Shown here: in pieces, positions 1 to 6,246 of the stretch | Layout of the letters: every line of letters begins with the position of its first letter | How positions within the stretch are numbered: position 1 is the first letter of the stretch | Origin: an uncultured Helicobacter sp. | GTDB taxonomy: Bacteria > Campylobacterota > Campylobacteria > Campylobacterales > Helicobacteraceae | Direction: 5' to 3' | Assembly: GCA_944325475.1 (NCBI GenBank) | Contig: CALVAF010000018.1 | Location: forward strand, 1-11,563 | Length of the DNA: 11,563 nucleotides | Notes under the pieces: generated by a model | Database searches by the model: none | The model's input: only the letters and a program-made list of their open reading frames with translations | What the model was told of the DNA's origin: nothing | Position numbers and translations under genes: made by a program

Positions 1-556
1 TCTCCTCTTTAGGGGCAAAGTAATAAATAGGCTTTAGGGTGTTTAAACCCATATTGGCATGAGAATCTAATTCACCAAAGAAGCCTTGTGTATAGGGTTG
101 TTTTGTTTGATGGCCACCTAGGAGGAGGAGAGAATCTAAAAAAGTATAGACTTGATAATTTTTTAGATTCTCTAGGCTTTCTTGTAAGCATAATTCCTCA
201 ATAATCCTCCCATAAATTTCTTCACAATCCACATAATCTCCATTGTTGGCAAAAATATAAATTGCCCTCTCTTGAATATCCACATATAAACTAGAACTCA
301 TAGAATTAAAATGGGTTTCTACCTTGTCCATTGTCCCAAGATAAAGACTGCGGCAGTTTTCCTCATAGAGCAGATTGATTGCTTGTTTTTGTTTGGCTTT
401 AAAAAATTCCTCATTATCCTCACAATAAGCAACATTAGCAAAGTTAGATATATAAGTATAGGTTTTAAAAAGATTATCCTTTTCTAATATATCTTGACTT
501 TCCTTATCCTCTATGCAAAAAGGTAAAGCCTTATAAAGTGTTCTATATTGATTCAT
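1..556 (-). CDS. Hypothetical protein, third gene of lipase operon (3' end outside window)
   Basis: An uninterrupted frame of 185 codons runs from an ATG to the left edge with no stop, so the C-terminus is missing. The protein begins MNQYRTLYKALPF and is mostly soluble-looking and acidic, with several Cys, Tyr and Asn residues. I see no signal peptide or clear membrane segment; the most hydrophobic patch is FLDSLLLLGGH near residue 155. I do not recognise a family. Its ATG follows the TAG stop of the lipase gene with no gap, so it is very likely co-transcribed and translationally coupled with it; AAAGG lies about 10 bases upstream, inside the lipase 3' end. Position suggests a partner, accessory or immunity protein of the lipase, or a second effector, but nothing in the sequence decides this. 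Confidence 0.8.
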   Translation of the reverse strand, partial: MNQYRTLYKALPFCIEDKESQDILEKDNLFKTYTYISNFANVAYCEDNEEFFKAKQKQAINLLYEENCRSLYLGTMDKVETHFNSMSSSLYVDIQERAIYIFANNGDYVDCEEIYGRIIEELCLQESLENLKNYQVYTFLDSLLLLGGHQTKQPYTQGFFGELDSHANMGLNTLKPIYYFAPKEE

Positions 557-2383
557 CTATGAAGCCTTTAGTAAATTTTCCATATCATTTTTATCTATTA
601 TTTTTGTATAAATACCTAAAGCTAATAAGAGTAAAAAAATATTCTTTGTTTCATTTTTGTTTAATTGTTCTAAGCAAACTTTCTCTGCTATATCTTCCAT
701 TTGTATCATTTCACTTTCCTCATTAAAGTTATAGTAATACTCTTGTGCCATTCTCTTATCATTATGGATAAACATATATAAAATCTCTTGTTGATATACG
801 CTAAGATAATTTTTATCATTATCTGTTTTTATAGTTTTTGGATTCCTTATAAGCTTATTACCATAGACTAATTCCATAAGTAACTTAGAATAAGAGTTAA
901 GATAATCAAGTGCTTTTTCTATGTTTTGATTGAGTTGTGTTTTGGTTTGATTTGTGGGTGATTGTAAAAGATAATGATAAAAATAGGTAATTTGGAGGAT
1001 ACTCTCTAAAAAATGGCTTGTTGCTAGATAGCTTGTCTCTAGCTCTCCTATATAGAGTAAATGCAATCTTTGTGTGTTTTTATAATCTAGCTTATCTTTA
1101 ATGTTTAATCCATACTTGTATCCCAAATCAGAAATAAGAGAGATTGAAGATTCTAAAGTCTGCCTCGCTTCTCTACTAAAAGATTCTTCAGTTGGTAGAG
1201 GTTTTTTTATCGTTTCGATATGATGCACTTCTATTGTTGTGTGTGCTTTAGAGAGTTCTTTTGCATTTATGCCAAGAGTATCAATTTCTTTAGCTCCTAC
1301 CTCTTGTTTCAATGTATCTGCATATTCTATATAATTTTGTAAAGTATCATTAGGATTGCAAGTTTTAATGCACTTATGGATAACCTTACCTCTTAATCCC
1401 ACAAGATTTAAAAGATACTGCACTCCACGCACTAAAAGTTTAAAAATGAGACGCATAACCCTAAGAAAGATATTTATAGCACTTGCTAATATCCCTCCAA
1501 ATCCCGGTGCATTATAGGTATAAAGCTTATGGATTGATTCTTTTTTATGACAGATACAGAAGCTTTGGGCTAAATGCCCTCCTAGAGAATGCCCTATGAT
1601 ATTTAGCTGATAGTTAGAATCCCCTATATCTTTTTTAATAGTTTCTAAGACTTCATTTTTAAATTTTACTAAAGAAATGATTTGAGGGATAGCAATTCCA
1701 AGAGCAATAGAGCCATCAGTTAAAATAGCATCTTTAAAGAGTTCTGTTCCTCTTATCTCTGTGCCTCTAAAGACTAAGATATAAGTGTCTTTAGAATCTT
1801 TGGCTAAATGGTCTTTAAAGAGGGTGTGAGAATAACCACTAATAGAAGTGTTGGGTTGGTGATGAAGAATTTCAAAGCGAGAAGTGAAGTATTTGGTGCG
1901 AGGGGAGAGGTGGAAGGTAAGGTCAGAATCACTATCTTGTTTTTCTTTAGTGGTGGCAACGAGGAGGGTTTGTTTAGTAGTGTCTAGGTCTTCTTTAGGT
2001 CTATGAATAAGATTCTGTATTTTATTGTTTATTGGTTCCGGTTTATCTTTGCTTGGATTTTTTATCTTAATATCTTGACTAAATCTTGCTTCTATGGCTA
2101 AAGCATAGGCTGTGGGTTGTTCTAGTTTTATTTTTTTATCATCAAATAATTGTTTTGCTAATTCAGATTTATCAATATGTTCTTCTTTTATCTTATATCC
2201 TAACTTTATTCCATCAGCATAAACCCATCTTCCTTGTAATTCAAAAGCAGGAATGTCAGCTTTAAATTCATCATCATCTATATCAAAGATTTCATTTTCA
2301 TCAATATAATGTAGCATAGCATAACTTGCATCAGCTACATCAGCATAGTCTTTAAGTTGTTCAATAAAGTCTTTAGGATTCAT
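557..2383 (-). CDS. Lipase / alpha-beta hydrolase (class 3 lipase-like), 608 aa
   Basis: Probable lipase or phospholipase. The serine-hydrolase elbow GHSLGG is at residues 264-269 (nucleophile Ser266). VFRGTE at 204-209 matches the strand and oxyanion segment typical of class 3 lipases, and YNAPGFGG at 290-297 follows the elbow as in that family. Likely triad partners are Asp346 (in CNPND) and His387 or His388, by position only. A strongly hydrophobic or amphipathic stretch at about 298-330 directly follows NAPGFGG and could be a lid or membrane-contact element. The N-terminal 200 residues and the C-terminal alpha-helical part (about 420-608) are unrecognised. No signal peptide is visible, so export would need a dedicated system. 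The ATG overlaps the upstream lipoprotein stop (ATGA), with AGGAG seven bases before it. Pairing with a lipoprotein resembles type VI phospholipase effector-immunity loci; that is inference. The lipase fold is fairly sure; the substrate is unknown. Confidence 0.88.
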   Translation of the reverse strand: MNPKDFIEQLKDYADVADASYAMLHYIDENEIFDIDDDEFKADIPAFELQGRWVYADGIKLGYKIKEEHIDKSELAKQLFDDKKIKLEQPTAYALAIEARFSQDIKIKNPSKDKPEPINNKIQNLIHRPKEDLDTTKQTLLVATTKEKQDSDSDLTFHLSPRTKYFTSRFEILHHQPNTSISGYSHTLFKDHLAKDSKDTYILVFRGTEIRGTELFKDAILTDGSIALGIAIPQIISLVKFKNEVLETIKKDIGDSNYQLNIIGHSLGGHLAQSFCICHKKESIHKLYTYNAPGFGGILASAINIFLRVMRLIFKLLVRGVQYLLNLVGLRGKVIHKCIKTCNPNDTLQNYIEYADTLKQEVGAKEIDTLGINAKELSKAHTTIEVHHIETIKKPLPTEESFSREARQTLESSISLISDLGYKYGLNIKDKLDYKNTQRLHLLYIGELETSYLATSHFLESILQITYFYHYLLQSPTNQTKTQLNQNIEKALDYLNSYSKLLMELVYGNKLIRNPKTIKTDNDKNYLSVYQQEILYMFIHNDKRMAQEYYYNFNEESEMIQMEDIAEKVCLEQLNKNETKNIFLLLLALGIYTKIIDKNDMENLLKAS

Positions 2384-3066
2384 CTCCTTGCTCCTTTCCC
2401 TTTCTCATCACTTTTTATAAATTTGCCATTTTCTAAATAAAAGATATTACCACCTGCTATACCAACAGAATAAGTATCTGTCAATCTAAACCCTGCTCCC
2501 TCATCACCATAGAGTCCATAGGTGGTTATGGTATCATAAATGTAGGTATATAGTGTTATAGGGATTTCTTTATTTTCTTCATCAACATAATAGCTTGTTA
2601 CTCTTAATCCGCCCTTAAGCTTGTTATACACTTCTTCGCCCATATATTCTTTGATTTTTTGGTAATAAGGTTCAAATTCTTTGTCATATATATTGAACCG
2701 ATAGTTATCATAATATTTACTGCCATTGGATAGGGTTTGGGGATAGGTTTCATCAACTTCTCTATGAACATCTCTACTAATAGTGTTTAGTTGTTCCCAA
2801 AGGGGACTACCATATGTTGTCTTTGTGCTTTTTATTCCCTTGCTTCTTAACGCTTTTTTGAATGCTTTTACAAATAATATGTATCTTTTCTGTTGTATTT
2901 CCTCCACCTCATCTCTAAATTTTGGTTCAAAGACATAGAGTCCACCATACTCCTTTGCTATTCTTCCAACCTCTTTATCTACTGGAGCAGTCGTATGAAT
3001 CAATCCACAAGAAGCAATAATCAATAAAATTATAAGACTAATAAGAGTTAGAATAAGGTATTTCAT
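2380..3066 (-). CDS. Lipoprotein, 228 aa, coupled to the lipase
   Basis: Predicted membrane-anchored lipoprotein. Lys2 is followed by a long hydrophobic stretch ending in the lipobox IASC, so cleavage and lipidation at Cys20 are expected, with Gly21 at +2. The remaining 208 residues are soluble, rich in Tyr, Lys and Glu, and of no family I recognise; a recognisable stretch is PITLYTYIYDTITTYG at 169-184. The first gene of the operon, it has AGGAA eight bases before the ATG. Its TGA overlaps the lipase ATG by four bases, which normally means coupled translation in fixed ratio. A lipoprotein cognate to a lipase could be a periplasmic immunity protein or a chaperone (inference). A fragment of a second copy lies just upstream, so the gene has been duplicated locally. 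Confidence 0.85.
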   Translation of the reverse strand: MKYLILTLISLIILLIIASCGLIHTTAPVDKEVGRIAKEYGGLYVFEPKFRDEVEEIQQKRYILFVKAFKKALRSKGIKSTKTTYGSPLWEQLNTISRDVHREVDETYPQTLSNGSKYYDNYRFNIYDKEFEPYYQKIKEYMGEEVYNKLKGGLRVTSYYVDEENKEIPITLYTYIYDTITTYGLYGDEGAGFRLTDTYSVGIAGGNIFYLENGKFIKSDEKGKGARR

Positions 3067-3102
3067 AGTTCGTTCCTATTGTGGGCTTTTAAAGATTTTT
3101 TG

Positions 3103-3108
3103 ATTCTA
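3103..3108 (-). promoter_or_regulatory. Possible -10 box of the lipoprotein-lipase operon
   Basis: The minus strand reads TAGAAT (within GGATATAGAATC) about 37 bases before the lipoprotein ATG, one base from the TATAAT consensus, and would give a leader of about 30 bases. There is no recognisable -35, which is normal for sigma-70 promoters in this group. The surrounding sequence is AT-rich, so such boxes occur by chance. Confidence 0.3.
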
Positions 3109-3120
3109 TATCCAAATATC

Positions 3121-3222
3121 TTAAATTATTCTTTGTATTCCATAAGTGGTTATGAGATTATAAATGTAAGTATATAGTGTTATGGGTATTACTTTGTTTT
3201 CTTTTACTCGACTATATCTTGA
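3121..3222 (-). pseudogene. Remnant of a second copy of the lipoprotein gene
   Basis: A start-less stretch of 33 codons ending in TAA. It translates to a close match of residues 158-186 of the intact lipoprotein: PITLYTYIYNLITTYG here against PITLYTYIYDTITTYG there. At DNA level, 3136-3204 matches 2512-2580 at about 57 of 69 positions by hand alignment, with differences spread as in diverged paralogues. Upstream in frame there is a TAG and no ATG, and the sequence after the match stops at once, so only an internal piece survives. It shows that the lipoprotein gene once existed here in at least two copies. Confidence 0.8.
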
Positions 3223-3337
3223 CTAAATCTTGCAAAGGAATCTTGGCTTGATTATTTAAAATCTTATCTTTGTATTGTTTGGCATATTTTAACAAGATTC
3301 TAAAAAACTCATTATTGTTTTTCCATAAATCAATCAT
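3212..3337 (-). pseudogene. 41-codon ORF, probably truncated, coupled to the decayed membrane-protein gene
   Basis: The ATG overlaps the TGA of the upstream remnant (ATGA at 3334-3337), the same coupling used by the intact operon. The peptide begins MIDLWKNNNEFFRILLKYAK and ends IPLQDLVKI. It is lysine- and asparagine-rich and helical-looking, without a recognised domain. The last codons lie in a 20-base segment identical to part of the lipase gene, after which lipoprotein-like sequence begins, so its natural 3' end has probably been replaced by recombination. It could be an intact small protein, but the junction makes truncation more likely. Confidence 0.5.
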
Positions 3338-3555
3338 CGAAAACTCCACCCCATGTGCCCATAAAAGAAAATACACAGCACTATATACAATATGACGTTA
3401 AAAAACCCTAATGCAATAATCTTTATATTTTTCTTGCAAAATCCATAGATTCCAAAAACAATTATTAACACAAAGAACTGGAGTGTTTGCTTAAAACTAA
3501 GACAATGAAATTTCTAAAAACTATCCAAACACAATGCGCCTACAATAGTTACATT
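3334..3555 (-). pseudogene. Decayed small membrane-protein gene
   Basis: One frame is open from just after a TAA to a TGA except for a single internal TAG at codon 14 (3514-3516). It reads TIVGALCLDSF, stop, KFHCLSFKQT, then two hydrophobic segments, LQFFVLIIVFGIYGF and IIALGFFNVILYIVLCIFFY, separated by a basic CKKNIK linker, and ends GHMGWSFR. There is no ATG anywhere suitable. The pattern is that of a two-helix inner-membrane protein that has lost its start and gained a nonsense mutation. Small membrane proteins beside toxin genes are often immunity proteins, but no function can be assigned here. Confidence 0.55.
3541..3546 (+). promoter_or_regulatory. Possible -10 box upstream of ybgC
   Basis: TACAAT, one base from consensus, lies on the plus strand about 130 bases before the ybgC ATG and about 45 bases before a strong ribosome binding site (AAGGAAGG) at 3583-3590. 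No -35 is seen. It is the best candidate for starting the ybgC-DUF493 transcript, but weak on its own. Confidence 0.25.
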
Positions 3556-3676
3556 TTATGTTTCTACTACAACTTTAATTTAAGGAAGGAATGAATTACA
3601 ATAGATTCAAAAACTCCTTTTGCTTTTTGTTGCCAAAAAAGATAAAATTCTCCATAATCTTAGCAAGGAATCCTAA

Positions 3677-4060
3677 ATGTATCAAACTAGAATCTACTAC
3701 GAAGGCACCGATTGTGGCGGAATTGTCTATCACGCAAACTACCTCAAATACTGCGAGAGAGCAAGAAGCGAATGGTTTTTTATCCAAGGAATTCTACCCC
3801 AGCAAAATGGTGTAGGATTTGTAGTTAAAAATATGACTTTAGACTTCCTCTCCCCTGCTAAACTTGGTGATTTACTCACAATTCACACAGAGATTGTGGA
3901 GCAGAAAAATGCCTCTATCATGCTAAAACAGACGATTTTTTGTGATTCTCTACAAAAAGGAAATTCTGCAATCCCAAGTGCTAAACCCATTTTTACAGCG
4001 ATTATCACGCTTGTTTGCCTACAATCTTCCACCCAAAAAATCACAAAGATTCCACAATGA
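3677..4060 (+). CDS. ybgC: YbgC-type acyl-CoA thioesterase, 127 aa
   Basis: A hotdog-fold thioesterase that hydrolyses acyl-CoA; the H. pylori relative (HP0496) is known to act on long-chain acyl-CoA. The signature is at the N-terminus: YYEGTDCGGIVYHANY at residues 7-22, with catalytic Asp12 in the position of the 4-hydroxybenzoyl-CoA thioesterase Asp, His19 in VYHANY, and CERARSEW following. One small oddity is Gly10 where relatives usually have Asp (YEDTD). The length is normal for the family. AAGGAA six bases before the ATG supports this start. The TGA sits at 4058-4060, overlapping a possible upstream ATG of the next gene, so the two genes form a transcription unit. Confidence 0.92.
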   Translation: MYQTRIYYEGTDCGGIVYHANYLKYCERARSEWFFIQGILPQQNGVGFVVKNMTLDFLSPAKLGDLLTIHTEIVEQKNASIMLKQTIFCDSLQKGNSAIPSAKPIFTAIITLVCLQSSTQKITKIPQ

Positions 4061-4107
4061 GCAAAAGAAATTTTCAAACACCAAAACCACACAAAATAGG
4101 AGAAAAT

Positions 4108-4356
4108 ATGGAACAAAAAAATGAAATCGCATACCCCTGCACTTGGCATTACAGAATCATTGGCAATAGCAAAGAAGAATTAATAGAAGCGGCTTTTGAA
4201 CTTTTAGAAAAGGAATTTATCCACACATTAGGTAAAGAAAGTAGCGGCGGAAAATACCACAGTATCAACCTCGAAATGCTTGTAGAAAACAAAGAAGAGA
4301 GGGATAGAATCTTCGCAACCTTACATCAAGATTCACGCATTAAATTTGTGCTTTAG
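4108..4356 (+). CDS. DUF493 family protein, 82 aa
   Basis: A small ferredoxin-like-fold protein of the DUF493 (YbeD/HP0495) family, whose role is unknown and possibly regulatory. Family features are the opening AYPCTWHYRIIG, a central KESSGGKYHSINLEM strand region and the C-terminal NKEERDRIFATLHQDSRIKFVL. I chose the ATG preceded by AGGAG at a good distance, giving a length close to HP0495 (about 86 residues). An in-frame ATG at 4057, overlapping the ybgC stop by four bases, would add 17 residues (SKRNFQTPKPHKIGENM-like, basic) that do not resemble the family. Co-transcribed with ybgC, as in H. pylori. Confidence 0.85.
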   Translation: MEQKNEIAYPCTWHYRIIGNSKEELIEAAFELLEKEFIHTLGKESSGGKYHSINLEMLVENKEERDRIFATLHQDSRIKFVL

Positions 4357-4378
4357 GGGGGTTAATTTTTAGGAAATT

Positions 4379-4455
<77 letters not shown>

Positions 4456-4491
4456 ATAAAAAAATGTAAAAATTTAGAAAGATTTTGAAAG

Positions 4492-4565
4492 TGGCTGGGG
4501 TACAAGGACTCGAACCTCGGATGGCTGGACCAAAACCAGCTGCCTTACCACTTGGCGATACCCCA
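4492..4565 (-). tRNA. tRNA-Gln (TTG)
   Basis: A complete cloverleaf with encoded CCA. Acceptor TGGGGTA pairs with TACCCCA; anticodon stem GCTGG/CCAGC encloses the loop TTTTGGT (anticodon TTG); the T arm is CGAGG-TTCGAGT-CCTTG. It is the first gene of the tRNA pair and begins about 18 bases after the -10 box of a consensus promoter. In Helicobacter and relatives Gln-tRNA is normally made by charging this tRNA with Glu and amidating it (established for the group, not visible here). Confidence 0.97.
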
Positions 4566-4582
4566 ACAAAAAGTGAAATGGA

Positions 4583-4611
4583 ATTATATGTTATTTTTTT
4601 TATTTTGTCAA
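4583..4611 (-). promoter_or_regulatory. Consensus sigma-70 promoter of the tRNA-Gln/tRNA-fMet unit
   Basis: On the minus strand a perfect TTGACA (4611-4606) is followed by a 17-base A-rich spacer and a perfect TATAAT (4588-4583). Transcription would start near 4576, about 11 bases before mature tRNA-Gln. A full -35 is unusual in Helicobacter relatives, whose promoters mostly lack one, and fits strong stable-RNA expression. Confidence 0.88.
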
Positions 4612-4856
4612 GCTCTTTAATGTTATTTTATAAATTCCCGCAACCTAACTTCTATCCTCCACTATCCTCCAAAAATTTTCCCCATTTCTACTTCCCGCCT
4701 CAATCTCTCAAATACTTTTCATTCCTTTTACCTTTCTTCAAACCTTTTAATCTTGAAACTTCTAAATAATTATCCATAAGGATTATGCGATTTGTAGAAA
4801 ATTTTTAAGTTTAATTACAATATAATTAGTGATTATTTTAACTTCATTAGGTGTTT
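4612..4856. other. Intergenic region before ribBA
   Basis: No gene is supported here. On the plus strand about 4635-4750 is strongly pyrimidine-rich (runs such as CCTCCACTATCCTCC), so its complement is purine-rich; I see no coding frame, hairpin or riboswitch-like structure. The last 40 bases hold the ribBA promoter and leader, which is only about 25 bases long and too short for an FMN riboswitch. Confidence 0.6.
4821..4826 (+). promoter_or_regulatory. -10 box of ribBA
   Basis: Perfect TATAAT about 31 bases before the ribBA ATG, preceded by T-rich sequence and without a -35, the typical form of sigma-70 promoters in Campylobacterota. Start of transcription is expected near 4832. Confidence 0.65.
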
Positions 4857-5888
4857 ATGGAAGCGATTTTAAGGGTAGAAGAAGCAATTAAAGCTATCAA
4901 AAATGGTGAGATGATTATCATAATGGACGATGAGGATAGAGAAAATGAGGGTGATCTAGTCATGGCTGGAATCTTCAGCACTCCTGAGAAAATCAACTTT
5001 ATGGCACAAGAAGCAAGGGGGCTAATCTGTGTCTCCATCACAAAAGAAATCGCAAATGCCCTAGATTTGCCCCCCATGGTAAGCCACAATAGCTCCAATC
5101 ACGAGACAGCTTTCACAATTTCTATCGATGCCAAAGAAGCCAAAACCGGGATTTCTGCTTATGAGCGTGATTTGACTATAAGCCTTATGTGCAAAGCCAA
5201 CGCAAAGCCTGATGATTTCGTGCGCCCTGGGCATATTTTCCCACTCATTGCTAAAGAAGGTGGAGTGCTAGAACGCACCGGGCATACAGAGGCTAGTATC
5301 GATATTTGTAAGCTTGCAGGGCTAAAGCCTATTAGCGTAATTTGCGAAATTATGAAAGAGGATGGGTTTATGGCAAGGAGGCGAGATAAGTTTTTAAGTG
5401 AGTTTTCTAGCAAACATAATCTCAAAACCCTCTATGTCTCAGACTTGATTCAATACCGCTTGAGCTTTGAGAACCTCATCACCCCTCTTTGTAAAGAAAG
5501 ATGCGAATTCCTGCATGCTAAAGTAGAGAAAATTAAAATCAAAGACCATTTAAGCCGAATCCACACGATTTTCAAGTTTGATAACCCAACCCAAAAGCCT
5601 TTGGTAAAATTCCACACTTTGCAATCTGATTTGACACTTTTGGAAGATACAGAGAAATTTGAAGGGCTTATGCACGCCATAGAGAAGCTAAAAAGCGAGG
5701 GTGGGTATTTGGTATTTCTTGCCACAGAAGCCAATAAAGACATTAAAGGGCTTGGGATTGGCGCACAGATTCTAAAAATGCTTGGAATTGAAGATTTTAA
5801 GCTACTTACCACTTCCAATTTCGATGAAAATGACAGCAGCACATTAAGCGGATTTAATTTGAGGATTTTAGAAAGAATTGAGGTTTAG
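4857..5888 (+). CDS. ribBA: RibBA: DHBP synthase with degenerate GTP cyclohydrolase II-like domain, 343 aa
   Basis: Riboflavin synthesis: the N-terminal RibB domain converts ribulose 5-phosphate to 3,4-dihydroxy-2-butanone 4-phosphate. Its hallmarks are present: DDEDRENEGD at residues 24-33 (metal and substrate binding), SIDAKEAKTGISAYERD at 89-105, RPGHIFPL at 123-130, HTEAS at 142-146 and CEIMKEDG at 163-170. The C-terminal part (about 205-343) aligns in position with RibA but lacks the zinc motif (GDVFGSxRCDCG type) and the RQEGRGIGL segment; only KGLGIGAQILKMLGI remains. It should therefore be inactive as a cyclohydrolase, as known for H. pylori RibBA, so a separate ribA is expected elsewhere. 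ATG is chosen over a GTG two codons earlier because TAGG lies at the right distance. Confidence 0.94.
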   Translation: MEAILRVEEAIKAIKNGEMIIIMDDEDRENEGDLVMAGIFSTPEKINFMAQEARGLICVSITKEIANALDLPPMVSHNSSNHETAFTISIDAKEAKTGISAYERDLTISLMCKANAKPDDFVRPGHIFPLIAKEGGVLERTGHTEASIDICKLAGLKPISVICEIMKEDGFMARRRDKFLSEFSSKHNLKTLYVSDLIQYRLSFENLITPLCKERCEFLHAKVEKIKIKDHLSRIHTIFKFDNPTQKPLVKFHTLQSDLTLLEDTEKFEGLMHAIEKLKSEGGYLVFLATEANKDIKGLGIGAQILKMLGIEDFKLLTTSNFDENDSSTLSGFNLRILERIEV

Positions 5889-5906
5889 GGGTTTTTGTGA
5901 AACTGC

Positions 5907-6114
5907 ATTAGGATAAATTTTACACCAGTTTTAGTAGCCTTTGCTGGAATTTTCTCTATTTGTTTAAAGTGAGCTAAAAAATGTAGAAGAAATAACAAAA
6001 GACCTGCAAAAAAATAATGGGAAATGTGTGAATGTTTTTAAAACAAAATATGCAAACTCTTATCAAAAAGGACATCTTAATCCCAAAGAATTCTTTAAAA
6101 CAAACTCAAAATAA
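5907..6114 (+). pseudogene. Possible frameshifted remnant of a small secreted or membrane protein gene
   Basis: Two adjacent plus-strand frames read like one protein. The first gives INFTPVLVAFAGIFSICLK, a hydrophobic segment like a signal anchor, and ends at TGA (5970-5972). One base out of frame, from 5971, follows a 47-codon hydrophilic stretch starting ELKNVEEITKDLQKNNGK and ending NPKEFFKTNSK, TAA. A single-base change would join them into about 68 residues. There is no ATG upstream (a TGA precedes the first part). I do not recognise the family. Chance is possible: the opposite strand also has a 50-codon open stretch here. Confidence 0.35.
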
Positions 6115-6153
6115 CACAAATGCTTAAAATCTATTCCAAACTCTCGGACATTA

Positions 6154-6178
6154 GCATTAAAAAATTATCTTTTAATGC
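6154..6178. terminator. 9-bp inverted repeat between convergent genes, possible weak terminator
   Basis: GCATTAAAA and its exact complement TTTTAATGC flank a 7-base loop (AATTATC). It lies 69 bases beyond the pnp stop and about 265 beyond ribBA. The stem is AT-rich and no clean T-run follows on either strand, so it is a poor intrinsic terminator; the assignment rests mainly on position. Confidence 0.3.
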
Positions 6179-6246
6179 CTTTTGCTTCTTAAGTGAAGCC
6201 CATAGAATCCAACTCTACAAACCAAAAGCCCTTACACCACAAAAAG

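Larger units (their letters stand above)
5889..6246. other. Intergenic region between convergent ribBA and pnp
   Basis: About 360 bases without an intact gene. The left part holds the remains of a small ORF in two plus-strand frames; the right part holds a 9-bp inverted repeat that might end transcription from either side. No tRNA-like or repeat-array structure is seen. Confidence 0.6.

Noticed and set aside
538..726. Short plus-strand ORF opposite the lipase 3' end
   Set aside because: Shadow of the lipase gene in AT-rich sequence, no binding site.
4485..4769. Plus-strand ORF beginning MKVAGVQGLEPRMAGPK
   Set aside because: It is the complement of tRNA-Gln followed by pyrimidine-rich spacer; a well-known false-gene pattern over tRNAs.
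5889..6040. Minus-strand open stretch of about 50 codons ending FILMQFHKNP
   Set aside because: It has no start codon or binding site, lies opposite the better plus-strand remnant and directly beyond ribBA; its hydrophobic run is largely the complement of A-rich sequence.
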